From: Nocardia niigatensis NBRC 100131
GTDB taxonomy: Bacteria; Actinomycetota; Actinomycetes; Mycobacteriales; Mycobacteriaceae
Assembly (NCBI RefSeq): GCF_000308655.1
Contig: NZ_BAGC01000040.1
Location: 62,001 to 126,000 of the forward strand
DNA: 64,000 bases
Direction of reading: 5' to 3'
Both the position numbers and the translations under genes were made by a program. The notes under the pieces were generated by a model. The model had not been told where the DNA came from. It worked only from the letters and a program-made list of their open reading frames with translations, and did no database searches. Positions 52,060 through 60,314 of this stretch are shown piece after piece. Position 1 is the first letter of the stretch. The number at the start of each line of letters is the position of its first letter.

Positions 52060-52382
52060 TTACGCCCGGCCCTTGAACAGGATCTCGTTCATCTCGACGT
52101 CCCAGTACACCTGGCGAGCCCGGCGAGATCGCTCGCGCGGCGAGTCGCGCCAGTCGTAGCCCGGGAACTCCAGCAGTTCCCGCAACCGCTCCACCGATGT
52201 GGTCGTGTTGGTGACCAGATCGGGCGAAGCAGTTTGACGCATCGCCCCTCGATCGCGAGGACGGTCCGTCCGGCCTGTTCGGCCATCTGCTCGACGCTGA
52301 GCCCGGACTGCACCAGCGAAACCAACTCGGCATTTCGTTCATCGGTCCACCACTCACCATGATGGCTTGCTTTCTCGGACAC
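52060..52382 (-). pseudogene. Frameshifted helix-turn-helix hypothetical gene
   Basis: From GTG 52382 (GGAGGG upstream) the frame reads EKASHHGEWWTDERNAELVS, then LVQSGLSVEQMAEQAGRTVL. This GcrA/Myb-like HTH ends at KLLRP near 52220. The next natural residues, DLVTNTTTSVERLRELLEFP and WDVEMNEILFKGRA, are in the +1 frame down to the stop at 52060. A single-base shift within CTTCGCCCGATC would rejoin a 107-residue protein. It is either a true frameshift or an assembly error in a small GC-rich tract. Confidence 0.65.
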
Positions 52383-52719
52383 AATCCCTCCCTGCGCCGA
52401 ACCACACCGACTCCTCGCAGTATCGACGGCACCCCCGATAGACATGGTCCGATCATCAAGAAGCCATGCGGCATGAGTCCCCCTGCGCAAGAACGACTCC
52501 CAAAGACCGCGGCGCCGATCAGCGTCCGGAACAAAGTCGTATCCCGTTGCCTGAGCACGCGAACCGGCTATATCCGACGGCCTCGAGCGTTTCGCTGACG
52601 CTCTGGCCCACGTAGGAGAATACGAACCGACAAAGTGGTTGCCCAGACACAGCCGGCCACAGACGGAAACCGTCTCCCGAGCCGTTTCGGACGGCTGCTC
52701 CGCCATAGTCGTCGGATGG
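52383..52719. other. Intergenic stretch, nothing supported
   Basis: The minus-strand frame continues to 52706 but upstream of 52382 it has shadow-like composition. No promoter or hairpin of note besides the ribosome-binding site of the frameshifted gene. Confidence 0.4.
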
Positions 52720-53517
52720 TCAGCGAACGGCCGCGGAAGGGCGCGCGAAGATGTTGTTCAGGGGGCCGGATGGGGCGGGGTGGAGGCTCTCCTCGGCGAA
52801 CCATTCCCAGCGGAACAGCTGGGTGCGGATCGGGGCGGGGAGGCGGTGCAGGCCGCGGGCGATGGTGGCGAAGCGGCTGCGGCCCTCGAGGACGGTGCGG
52901 TGTTCGGCGAGGGCGTTCATGCGCTGGGCCGCATAGGCTCCCACATCGATGCGGTGGGTGATGTCCGCCCGGGCCGTGTAGCCGGTGCGGATCTCGGTGG
53001 CGTCGTAGCCGAGCCAGCGGGCGGGAGTGGTCAGCCGTAGCAGTAGCTCCCGGGGCAAGGTCGCATCCAGGACGCGTTGGACGCCAGCCATTTTCGCGGC
53101 CGCCGCGCCGACCTCGTGGACGCGGACGTGATCGCGGTGTCCGTATCCGCCATTGCGGTCGTAGCTCAGCAGGATCTCGGCGCGTTCTTCGCTCAGAATC
53201 GAGGCCAGCCGTTCGGCGGCCTCCGCAATATCGGCGCGCGCGAACCGCATCCGGTCCGCGGGATCGGGATACAGAATCGGCCCGTGCCCGCTGTCGGCGT
53301 ACCCGAGGTGCTCAACCCGGTCGACGCCCAGCACCGCCGCGCTGGCCCGCAATTCCCGCAGCCGGGCCGCCCCCTGCTTGCCGAGTTCCTCCATGTGCCC
53401 GTCGCTCGCCACCACGATGACCGTGCGATGCCCGGCGTGCGCCAGTTTCGCCAGCGTTCCGCCGGTCAGAATGATCTCGTCATCGGGATGTGCGTGCAGA
53501 GCCACGATCGTCGCCAT
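52720..53517 (-). CDS. PIG-L family N-acetylglucosaminyl deacetylase (MshB/Mca-like)
   Basis: A 265-residue zinc deacetylase. The first metal motif is ALHAHPDDEIILTGG (HPDD), with the catalytic Asp in the same stretch. The third ligand is in YGHRDHVRVHEVG (HxxH). Family members deacetylate GlcNAc-inositol in mycothiol synthesis or hydrolyse mycothiol conjugates. The sequence around IRTGYTARADITHRIDVGAY suggests a PIG-L enzyme other than canonical MshB; its substrate is not certain. ATG 53517 (MATIVALHAHPDD). Divergent from the NTF2-like gene at 53574. Confidence 0.9.
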   Translation of the reverse strand: MATIVALHAHPDDEIILTGGTLAKLAHAGHRTVIVVASDGHMEELGKQGAARLRELRASAAVLGVDRVEHLGYADSGHGPILYPDPADRMRFARADIAEAAERLASILSEERAEILLSYDRNGGYGHRDHVRVHEVGAAAAKMAGVQRVLDATLPRELLLRLTTPARWLGYDATEIRTGYTARADITHRIDVGAYAAQRMNALAEHRTVLEGRSRFATIARGLHRLPAPIRTQLFRWEWFAEESLHPAPSGPLNNIFARPSAAVR

Positions 53518-53573
53518 CGCGGCAAGTATGCCCGACCCGTCGCCGGGGCGGCTGTCGCCTACTCTCGGATGGC

Positions 53574-54026
53574 ATGAGTTCAGCCGATGACACAACCGCT
53601 GTGACGAACTTGATCGCCAAGTACGCGGAATTGGTCGACAGTGGGGACTTCGCGGGAGTGGGCGCGCTGTTCGCGCACGGCGCGTTCACCGGCGGCGGGG
53701 CCTGCATCACGGGCAGCGAGGGCATCGAGAAGATGTTCCGCGGCATGGTGATCCTGTACGAGGACGGCACCCCGCGCACCCACCACGTCACCACGAACAT
53801 CGCCGTCGAATTCGGCGACGATCCCGACACCGCCACGGCCCGTTCCTATTTCACCGTTTTCCAGGCCACCCCCGACCTACCCCTCCAGCCCGTGGCGGCC
53901 GGCCGCTACCGCGACCGATTCGAGCGCAACGGCGGCCGGTGGCGATTCGCCGAGCGCGAGGTCCACATCACCCTGACGGGCGACATGGCCCACCACCTCC
54001 GCACCGCGGCCCCGCAGCAGGGCTGA
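53574..54026 (+). CDS. NTF2/SnoaL-like protein
   Basis: A 150-residue cone-fold protein. Blocks: TNLIAKYAELVDSGDFAGVG, ALFAHGAFTGGGACITGSEG, PRTHHVTTNIAVEFGDDPDT, GRYRDRFERNGGRWRFAERE. These match the SnoaL-like/ring-hydroxylating dioxygenase small-subunit-like group, which includes isomerases and dehydratases as well as non-catalytic forms. ATG 53574 (MSSADDTTAVTN). The next gene piece is a DUF1707 remnant. Confidence 0.85.
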   Translation: MSSADDTTAVTNLIAKYAELVDSGDFAGVGALFAHGAFTGGGACITGSEGIEKMFRGMVILYEDGTPRTHHVTTNIAVEFGDDPDTATARSYFTVFQATPDLPLQPVAAGRYRDRFERNGGRWRFAEREVHITLTGDMAHHLRTAAPQQG

Positions 54027-54079
54027 CAAGCGCGTCGAACCGGCACTCTTCGACCCGATTCCGAACAGGCGCTGGTGGC

Positions 54080-54220
54080 CTGCCAGATCGACTGCACCCG
54101 GCTGCCGAACTCCCCGAGATCGAGTACGCCGGCGTCCACGGCACGGCGCAGCGTCTCCTCCAGCTTCTTCCGTTCCGCATCGGAAACGCGAATGTCGTTG
54201 GGGTGCACCGGCTCACTCAC
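54080..54220 (-). pseudogene. Truncated DUF1707-like N-terminal fragment
   Basis: From ATG 54220 the frame reads EPVHPNDIRVSDAERKKLEE, then RRAVDAGVLDLGEFGSRVQS. This is the start of the DUF1707/SHOCT-like family (RASDADRERV...EAAAEGRLTLDEFDERL). After ~47 residues it turns into cysteine/arginine-rich text running antisense into the NTF2 gene. The rest of the domain protein, normally with membrane helices, is gone. Confidence 0.55.
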
Positions 54221-54280
54221 GATCCCGATCCTGCCGTCCCCGGGCCGGCCCCGCTCGCGAGTCGATGCCGGTGCCGCCGA

Positions 54281-55192
54281 TCAGTCGAGGCGCCCGACTC
54301 CGTAGCGGCCCGGCTGGTAACCGATCTGCTCGAGGTCGACGGGCCCGGCGTCGTCCCGGCGGAAATGATCGACCCAGGATCGATCGAGCCGGTGTGGACG
54401 GGCGGACTGGAACCTCATGTACGAGTTGATGATCGGCGGCGCGATGCGCCGCACGGCGGCGGACGGGTCCGGGAGCCGGTGGGTCGCGCGTAGCTGGTCG
54501 TCGAGGATCAGCAGCAGCACGTTGTCGGCCAGCGGGCGCAGCGGACCCGGGAACCAACGTTGCCGCCAGTCCTCGAAGAGCTGGTCGACGATGACGCGAC
54601 CACCTTCGGTGTAGGCATAGTGGGTGTTCTCGTAATCGATTGTCCAGGAAAGCAATTCGCTGCGCGTGGCAGGTACCTCGAGCCCCATGTGCTCGCCGAC
54701 ACTGCGCCAGAAATGGAACCGCGCCAGCCGCTCCGCGTCGGTGAAGACCGTCAGACCGAGGTGGTCGAGGATCCGGTCCGCCTCGAAGGCGAGGGAGCCG
54801 AGGGTGTAAAGCTTGTCCTGATCGCTGATCCCGAAACGGCTGTGGATGGCTTCCATCCGATCGATGGCCGCGCGCCCGCTCACACTGCTGTGGCCGTGCC
54901 TCAGCATCTCGCCGAAGAACACCAGTGTGTCGTCGTTGCGGCGGCGCGCGTCGTGCATCATGTCGCCGGTCCCCCGCCGGTACAAGACCCGGGAGATGGC
55001 CGGAACCGCGACCTGCCGCGCGAAGGCGACCGTGTAGGCGGCGTGCACGAAAATGGCGTCGCCGTACCGGACTTCGATGCCGAGCCGAGTCGCTTCCTCG
55101 TTCTCGCGCACCGGGTCGAGGGCAGCCAGCCGGCGGGTGAGCGCGCGGCCGGAGATCAGTTCTCCCCTACCGCGGGGCGATGTGCATTTCAT
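54281..55192 (-). CDS. MpaB/DUF2236-family oxygenase-like protein
   Basis: A 303-residue helical protein of the MpaB/latex-clearing/DUF2236 family. Many members bind haem b and split or hydroxylate isoprenoid-like substrates; LFEADRILDHLGLTVF-type and MGLEVPATRSELLSWTIDYE blocks fit. Neutral reading: RRLAALDPVRENEEATRLGI at the start, DAIFVHAAYTVAFARQVAVP, RRNDDTLVFFGEMLRHGHSS. ATG 55192 (MKCTSPRGRG) is preferred to ATG 55285, which lies before the operators. Divergent from the TetR at 55374 across paired operators, so repressed by it. Confidence 0.82.
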   Translation of the reverse strand: MKCTSPRGRGELISGRALTRRLAALDPVRENEEATRLGIEVRYGDAIFVHAAYTVAFARQVAVPAISRVLYRRGTGDMMHDARRRNDDTLVFFGEMLRHGHSSVSGRAAIDRMEAIHSRFGISDQDKLYTLGSLAFEADRILDHLGLTVFTDAERLARFHFWRSVGEHMGLEVPATRSELLSWTIDYENTHYAYTEGGRVIVDQLFEDWRQRWFPGPLRPLADNVLLLILDDQLRATHRLPDPSAAVRRIAPPIINSYMRFQSARPHRLDRSWVDHFRRDDAGPVDLEQIGYQPGRYGVGRLD

Positions 55193-55293
55193 GACGACCT
55201 CCGAGATCGATGTCGATGAGGGCTTCGCCGGTGAGCGACGCGGCGAACTCCGCGTCCCGTGCTCCCGCCACGGGCAATACCGCAACCCATACC

Positions 55294-55326
55294 TGACACA
55301 CTGTCAGCTTGTCTGACACGGTGTCA
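55294..55326. promoter_or_regulatory. Two phased operators: TGACACACTGTCA and TGACACGGTGTCA
   Basis: TGACAC-G-GTGTCA at 55314-55326 is a perfect 13-base palindrome. TGACAC-A-CTGTCA at 55294-55306 has one mismatch. Their centres are 20 bases apart, close to two helical turns, on the same face. They lie between the MpaB-like gene (55192) and the TetR gene (55374), as expected for a cooperative TetR dimer pair. Confidence 0.75.
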
Positions 55327-55373
55327 ATAGTGGGTAGACTGAGCGAGGAACCCAGGATCCGGAGGTGCAGTCG

Positions 55374-56018
55374 ATGACACAGGCAGCCGCGCGCAATGTG
55401 ACAGGGGACCGCCGCCCGCCCAGCCGCGGCGACCAGCAGCGTGCCCTGATCATCGACGCGGTCACCGACCTGCTGCGCACGGTGCCCATCACCGACATGT
55501 CGGTGCTGCGGATCGCCAAGCACGCCGGTGTCTCCCGCCCCGCGTTCTATTTCTATTTCGAGTCCAAGTATTCGGTGGTCGCCGCCGCCCTCGAAGAGGT
55601 CTGGACCGAAATAGACCAGGAGACAAGCGAATTGACCTCCTATGACAACGAGGAACCCCCGACGGACTTCTCCATCCGCATGATCGACAACGCGGTCGCG
55701 GTCTGGCGCCGCCACGCCCACCTGGTCAATGCCTGCGCCCAATCCCGCGACACCGACGCCCAACTGCGCACGATGTGGGACACGTTCGTCGGAAACCTGG
55801 AGAACAAGCTCGCGACCTTCATCCAGTCCCAGGTCGATGCGCACCGGATGCGCCCGGCCAGCGCCGATGTGCCCGCACTGGTCAGCGTGCTGGTCGCCAT
55901 GACGGTCGCGGTCGTGCGCGAAGAAACCGTTGGCAGCGACACCGCGGCCGCCGACCGCAGAATGGCCGCCGCCCGGCGGGTGTGGCTGACGTCGGTGTGG
56001 GGCAACGAGATTCGATGA
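55374..56018 (+). CDS. TetR family regulator, EthR-like
   Basis: A 214-residue repressor. The HTH reads VLRIAKHAGVSRPAFYFYFE with SKYSVVAAALEEVWTEI, strongly like EthR (SRPTFYFYF). A helical ligand domain follows, with several aromatic positions. ATG 55374 has GGAGG at eight bases; the frame opens at GTG 55365 within that site. It ends at a perfect terminator. EthR controls a Baeyer-Villiger monooxygenase in mycobacteria; here the partner is the MpaB-like oxygenase. Confidence 0.9.
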   Translation: MTQAAARNVTGDRRPPSRGDQQRALIIDAVTDLLRTVPITDMSVLRIAKHAGVSRPAFYFYFESKYSVVAAALEEVWTEIDQETSELTSYDNEEPPTDFSIRMIDNAVAVWRRHAHLVNACAQSRDTDAQLRTMWDTFVGNLENKLATFIQSQVDAHRMRPASADVPALVSVLVAMTVAVVREETVGSDTAAADRRMAAARRVWLTSVWGNEIR

Positions 56019-56061
56019 ACGACGATCGGCCCGCCACAGTTGGTGGCGGGCCGATCGTCGT
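56019..56061. terminator. Bidirectional hairpin terminator
   Basis: ACGACGATCGGCCCGCCAC and GTGGCGGGCCGATCGTCGT form a perfect 19-base stem with a five-base loop. It lies immediately after the TetR stop (56018) and five bases from the stop of the convergent MFS gene (56067), so it should end both transcripts. Confidence 0.8.
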
Positions 56062-56066
56062 CGGGA

Positions 56067-57524
56067 TCAGCGGCGGTTCGCCGCGGGACCGACGGCCCGG
56101 AAGGTCAGCGCTACCACGAAGGTGAGAGTGGCGATGGCCGCCGCCGCGGCGAAGGCGGTGGTCATGCCACTGACCAGGGCATGCTGGGGCGAGCCTCCGG
56201 CGCTGCGGGTCGCGGTGCCGAAGAGGGTGACCAGAATGGCCAGGCCGAGCGAGGCGCCGGTCTGCTGCAGGGTCTGCAGCGCGCCGCCGGCGGCACCGGC
56301 TTCATGCGGTTCGACATTGGACATGATGATGACGTTCAAGGGTGAAACGGCCAGGCCGAGACCACATCCCATGAGGATCATGGCGAGGAACAGCAGCGGG
56401 AAGTAACCGCTGTCCGACGTCAGCTGGGTCAGCAGGACCAGGCCGGCGACCATCGATCCGGCGCCGGTCAGGGTGACCGGCTTCGGGCCGAATCGGGGCA
56501 GCAGCCGGGGGATCAGCCGGATCATGGTGAACATCAGCGTGGCGGTCGGCAGGAAGGCGAAACCTGTTGCCAGAGCGCTCAATCCGAGCACATCCTGCAG
56601 GAACTGGGTGAGAAAGAAGAACATCGACATGCCTGCCATGGGGGTCAGAAACATGTTGGCATAGGCGGCGGCGCGATTGCGGTCGGCGAACAGCCGGAGC
56701 GGCAGGAGCGGTTGGGCCGTGCGCGATTCGATGACCAGGAAGGCGATGAGCAGGGCCGCGCCGACCGCCAGGAAGATGTCGGTCGTCGCACTGCCCCAGC
56801 CGTCGGAGGCTGCGCCGATGAAGCCGTAGACCAGGGCGGCCACGCCGCCGGTGGCGGTGAAAGCGCCGGGCAGGTCGAGGTGCGCCGACTGTCGTTCGAC
56901 CCTGGGCAGATACCGCAGCGCCAGCGCCACGACGGCCAGCCCGAACGGCACATTGATGAACAGCACCGAGCGCCAGCTCAGCCATTCGGTCAGCAGCCCG
57001 CCGACGATGAGGCCGATGGCGAAACCGGCACTGGACATTCCAGAGAACAGCGCGAGGACGCGCATCCGGGCTTTCGGATCACTGAAGGTGGTGGTCAGCA
57101 GGGCGAGGGTGTTGGGTCCAGCCATGGCGCCGCCGATGCCCTGCACGACACGCGCGGCGATGAGCCAGCCCGCGGAGGGCGCGAGACCGCCCGCGAGCGA
57201 GGCCAGGGTGAACAGGGCTGCGCCGGCGATGAACAGGGTGCGGCGGCCGAACAGGTCGCCGGCGCGCCCGCCGAGCAGCAGCAATCCGCCGAAGGCCAGG
57301 CTGTAGGAGTTCATCACCCAGGACAGTCCGGTGGCGCTGAAGTGCAGGTCGGCCTGAATGCGCGGCAGCGCCACATTCATCACGGTGATGTCGAGGACGA
57401 TCATCAATTGGCAGGTCAGCAGCGTGACCAGCACGATGCCCGACTGCAGCCGGTGAGCGCGAGCAGGTGCCGGTGCACGCACGGCAGTGCTCGAAGTGAG
57501 GGTGGTCGACAAGGAATGCTCCAT
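56067..57524 (-). CDS. MFS drug exporter of the DHA2/EmrB type
   Basis: Fourteen-helix major facilitator of 485 residues. Motif A reads GGRAGDLFGRRTLFIAG and motif C is GFAIGLIVGGLLTEWLSWRS. DITVMNVALPRIQADLH near residue 45 is the DHA2 D1 motif. It probably exports drugs or toxic metabolites by proton antiport. It is controlled by the divergent TetR at 57639 through three operators in the spacer. Convergent with the EthR-like regulator across a shared terminator. Confidence 0.93.
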   Translation of the reverse strand: MEHSLSTTLTSSTAVRAPAPARAHRLQSGIVLVTLLTCQLMIVLDITVMNVALPRIQADLHFSATGLSWVMNSYSLAFGGLLLLGGRAGDLFGRRTLFIAGAALFTLASLAGGLAPSAGWLIAARVVQGIGGAMAGPNTLALLTTTFSDPKARMRVLALFSGMSSAGFAIGLIVGGLLTEWLSWRSVLFINVPFGLAVVALALRYLPRVERQSAHLDLPGAFTATGGVAALVYGFIGAASDGWGSATTDIFLAVGAALLIAFLVIESRTAQPLLPLRLFADRNRAAAYANMFLTPMAGMSMFFFLTQFLQDVLGLSALATGFAFLPTATLMFTMIRLIPRLLPRFGPKPVTLTGAGSMVAGLVLLTQLTSDSGYFPLLFLAMILMGCGLGLAVSPLNVIIMSNVEPHEAGAAGGALQTLQQTGASLGLAILVTLFGTATRSAGGSPQHALVSGMTTAFAAAAAIATLTFVVALTFRAVGPAANRR

Positions 57525-57536
57525 CGAATGGGATTC

Positions 57537-57621
57537 AAACGGAGGAATCCTCCGTTTCCGATGGAGCTATCATATGGAGGGTTCCTCCATTTGTGCAAGT
57601 CTATCCGGAGGGTCCATCCGT
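57537..57621. promoter_or_regulatory. Three TetR operators (AAACGGAGGA-A-TCCTCCGTTT and two variants)
   Basis: The divergent spacer contains AAACGGAGGA-A-TCCTCCGTTT at 57537-57557 (perfect 21 bases) and ATGGAGG-GTT-CCTCCAT at 57574-57590 (perfect 7+7). A weaker CGGAGGGTCCATCCG lies at about 57606-57620. They share the GGAGG/CCTCC half-site and cover the promoters of both the exporter and the TetR. Confidence 0.8.
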
Positions 57622-57638
57622 TTCTAGGTGGAGGGTTC

Positions 57639-58223
57639 ATGGAAGCACCGTCGACGGGAAAGCCGATGCGCGCCGACGCGCGCCGCAACTACGAGCGGAT
57701 CGTGACCACCGCTCAGCAGGCGTTCGCCGAGCTGGGACCCGAAGCGCCACTGGAGGAGATCGCGCGCCGGGCGGGCATCGGGATCGGCACCCTGTACCGG
57801 CACTTCCCCAATCGCGAGGTGCTCATCGAAGCCGTCTACCGCTCCAATATCGAGCAGTTGAGCCAGCGCGCCCACGACCTGCTCGAAACCCACACGCCGG
57901 CGACGGCTTTCGAGTATTGGCTGCGCGAACAGGTGCAATGGGTGATGGCCAACCGCGTCCTCGCCACCACTCTCAAAGCCGGAATGGACCGGGAATCACC
58001 GACCTTCACCCTGTGCCGCGCGTCGATCCTCGACGCGGCCACCCTGCTGGTCAAGGCGGCCCAGGACGCGGGCGCTATCCGCGGCGACATCGAGCCCGTC
58101 GACCTGATCCGGTTCGGGCACGGCATCGGCATCGCCTGCGAGACCACTCCCGACGCGGCCGAGCGCCTGATCGCAGTGACCATCGACGGCCTGCGCAGCG
58201 AACCCGGCACGCAACGGCCGTAG
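57639..58223 (+). CDS. TetR family regulator of the MFS exporter
   Basis: A 194-residue repressor. The HTH reads ARRNYERIVTTAQQAFAELG, EAPLEEIARRAGIGIGTLYR, HFPNREVLIEAVYRSNIEQL, a common SACE_7040/AcrR-like layout in actinobacteria. ATG 57639 follows GGTGGAGGG. The frame extends to 56712 only through antisense of the exporter gene. Divergent from it with three operators between: a classic drug-inducible efflux pair. Confidence 0.92.
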   Translation: MEAPSTGKPMRADARRNYERIVTTAQQAFAELGPEAPLEEIARRAGIGIGTLYRHFPNREVLIEAVYRSNIEQLSQRAHDLLETHTPATAFEYWLREQVQWVMANRVLATTLKAGMDRESPTFTLCRASILDAATLLVKAAQDAGAIRGDIEPVDLIRFGHGIGIACETTPDAAERLIAVTIDGLRSEPGTQRP

Positions 58224-58330
58224 CTGCGGTCAGCGGTTGCAGTGCTGCTCCTGGACCCAGCTGAAAGCAACGGAACGACTTCGGATCGAGCTGGGTGAAC
58301 CAGGCGTGGATGCGATGACCGGAGTAGGCC

Positions 58331-58954
58331 CTACAGCAGGCTGCTGGTGGCGAGTCTCGTGAGGCAGTTCTCGACGACGTCGGCGGCGGTGCCGGATTCC
58401 TCCCCCGCGGCCCAGAGTTCGGTCGCCAGACGCACGGCGGCGTTGGCCATGGCGGCGGCGAGGGCGACGTCGAGGTCGCCGGCGGGGCGGCCGGTGCGTG
58501 CGGCGATGATCGGGATGAGCTGGGTTTCGCAGTCGTATTGGACGCGCAGCCAGGTCGCGCGCAGGGCGGGCAGCTGGGTGGCGGCCAGGACCAGCGGCCG
58601 CAGGCGGCTCTCGGCAATGCCCTCCGCCGCCAGGGTGCCGACCGTGGCCGTGCGGTACGAGCGACTCAAGGCCTCCCGCAGGGACAGTTCGGGTGGGCAG
58701 GCGGCGAGTTCGTCGGCCCAGGCCTGGGTTCCGATGGCCAGCAGCGGCGCGACGACGTCCTCCTTCCCCGCGAAGTAGCGGTAGAACGTGCGCAGGCCCA
58801 TCCCGGCGGCCGCGGCGATTTCGTCCACAGTCGTTGCGGCATAACCGTTCTCGATGAACAATCGGGCCGCCACCAGCGCCACTTCCCGGCGGGTGGCCGC
58901 CCGCCGGGTCTCACTGAGCGCCGGACGCCCGGCACGGCTTCGCTCGCTGGTCAC
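58331..58954 (-). CDS. TetR family regulator
   Basis: A 207-residue repressor. The HTH reads VALVAARLFIENGYAATTVD, EIAAAAGMGLRTFYRYFAGK, EDVVAPLLAIG, and the C-terminal LRPLVLAATQLPALRATWLR is usual for regulators of mycobacterial alcohol-dehydrogenase loci. GTG start at 58954. It is divergent from the SDR at 59053; the spacer has palindromes at 58977-59003. Independent of the exporter TetR. Confidence 0.9.
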   Translation of the reverse strand: MTSERSRAGRPALSETRRAATRREVALVAARLFIENGYAATTVDEIAAAAGMGLRTFYRYFAGKEDVVAPLLAIGTQAWADELAACPPELSLREALSRSYRTATVGTLAAEGIAESRLRPLVLAATQLPALRATWLRVQYDCETQLIPIIAARTGRPAGDLDVALAAAMANAAVRLATELWAAGEESGTAADVVENCLTRLATSSLL

Positions 58955-58976
58955 CCGGGGAACTCTACCGATGCGG

Positions 58977-59003
58977 AAAACGTTTTATGGCGCGTCGTGC
59001 CAT
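58977..59003. promoter_or_regulatory. Palindromes AAAACGTTTT and ATGGC-N7-GCCAT
   Basis: AAAACGTTTT (58977-58986, perfect) is followed by ATGGCGCGTCGTGCCAT (58987-59003, five-base arms). Both lie between divergent TetR (58954) and SDR (59053) genes and are likely operator material. Confidence 0.5.
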
Positions 59004-59052
59004 TTGCGGCATATCGTGTCAGAAAGTAGTCCTACCGATCAGGAAGTGATCC

Positions 59053-59835
59053 ATGAACCGTCTCGAGCAGCGCCGCGTCCTGGTGACCGGCGCCGGATCC
59101 GGCATCGGCCAGGCCACCGTCCTCCGTCTGCTGTCGGAAGGCGCGGTCGTCGTCGGCGCCGACGTGAACGCCGACGGTCTCGCACTGACCCACAAGCAGG
59201 CCGCCGAGGCGGGCACCGACGCGCGGCTGTCCACCGTCGAGCTGAATATCGGCGTGGAGGCCGAGGTGGTCGCGGGTGTGCGCACCGCCGTCGAGGCGCT
59301 GGGCGGGCTGGACGCGGTGGTGAACGCGGCGGGCATCCTGCGCGCGGCCCACACTCACGAGACATCCCTGGATCTGTGGAACCAGATCATCAACGTGAAC
59401 CTCACCGGCACCTTCCTGGTGATCCGTGAGGCACTGCCCGCCCTGCTCGCCAACCCGCGCAGCACCGTCGTCAACTTCAGCTCGACGTCGGCGAATTTCG
59501 CCCACCCGTACATGGCCGCGTATTCCGCGAGCAAGGGCGGCATCCAGACCCTCACCCACGTGCTGGCTCTCGAGTACGGCAAGCAGGGTCTGCGCGCGGT
59601 GAGCGTCGCCCCCGGCGGCATCAAGTCCGGTATCACCGACGCCACTCCCGGCTACCTCCCCCAGGATGCCGACTGGTCGCTGTTCAGCCGCCTGATCGCC
59701 GTTCTACCCCAGGACAATCCGGAGGAATTGGCCGGCCCCGAGAATGTGGCCGGTGTCATCGCCATGCTGGTCTCCGATGACGGCCGCTTCATCAGCGGCA
59801 CCGAGATCCGCATCGATGGCGCGGCCCACACGTAA
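59053..59835 (+). CDS. SDR family oxidoreductase
   Basis: A 260-residue classical SDR. TGAGSGIG lies at 12-19, NAAG at 91-94 (in place of NNAG), and Tyr157/Lys161 in AAYSASKGG; the C-terminus is GTEIRIDGAAHT. It belongs to the FabG-like group with mycolata-specific members that act on lipid or terpenoid alcohols. Divergent from a TetR regulator at 58954. A strong hairpin follows 11 bases after its stop. Confidence 0.9.
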   Translation: MNRLEQRRVLVTGAGSGIGQATVLRLLSEGAVVVGADVNADGLALTHKQAAEAGTDARLSTVELNIGVEAEVVAGVRTAVEALGGLDAVVNAAGILRAAHTHETSLDLWNQIINVNLTGTFLVIREALPALLANPRSTVVNFSSTSANFAHPYMAAYSASKGGIQTLTHVLALEYGKQGLRAVSVAPGGIKSGITDATPGYLPQDADWSLFSRLIAVLPQDNPEELAGPENVAGVIAMLVSDDGRFISGTEIRIDGAAHT

Positions 59836-59846
59836 AGCCGAATACG

Positions 59847-59880
59847 GCAGGCCCCGATCGGCGATCCGATCGGGGCCTGC
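59847..59880. terminator. Perfect 15-base hairpin terminator
   Basis: GCAGGCCCCGATCGG and CCGATCGGGGCCTGC form a perfect 15-base stem with a four-base loop (CGAT). It is placed between the SDR and the convergent XRE gene (end 59889), so likely bidirectional. Confidence 0.85.
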
Positions 59881-59888
59881 TGCCGCTG

Positions 59889-60314
59889 CTACTTCCCGGC
59901 GCCCACCAGTTCGGCCGACGCGCCGCGCAGAATGCCGTCGGCCGTCCCCGCCGCCCATTCGAGCGCCGCGTCCAGCTTGGCCAGCACCTCCCCCGCAGGC
60001 GCCTCGACCAGGCCCCGCTCGATCTGACTGATCACACCGGCCGACGGCCCGCCCTTCTTGGCCACATCAGCCTGCGTCCACCCGTTCTCCCGCCGCCGCG
60101 CCTTGACCCGCTCGCCCAGCGCCTTGATGTCCGGCGCGCCGGGCGCCCCCTCGGCAACAGGCTCCAGGGCAACAGACTTCGAACCCTCGGCCATATCCGA
60201 GACGCCGACTCCGGCCGTCTCGGTCACCGCGACCTGCTCCCGCACAGCCCTCCCAGAACTGATCACTCCCTGCGTAATCAGCCGAGACCGCTTCCGCCTA
60301 CCCAGTTTTGCCAT
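59889..60314 (-). CDS. XRE helix-turn-helix protein
   Basis: A 141-residue protein. The N-terminal ~60 residues are basic then neutral and low-complexity (MAKLGRRKRSRLITQGV). The HTH is at ~65-115 (ALGERVKARRRENGWTQADV, AKKGGPSAGVISQIERG). ATG 60314 is favoured over 60335. The form is like small mycolata DNA-binding regulators; partner unknown. The 173 bases up to the kinase gene end show no gene. Confidence 0.75.
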   Translation of the reverse strand: MAKLGRRKRSRLITQGVISSGRAVREQVAVTETAGVGVSDMAEGSKSVALEPVAEGAPGAPDIKALGERVKARRRENGWTQADVAKKGGPSAGVISQIERGLVEAPAGEVLAKLDAALEWAAGTADGILRGASAELVGAGK

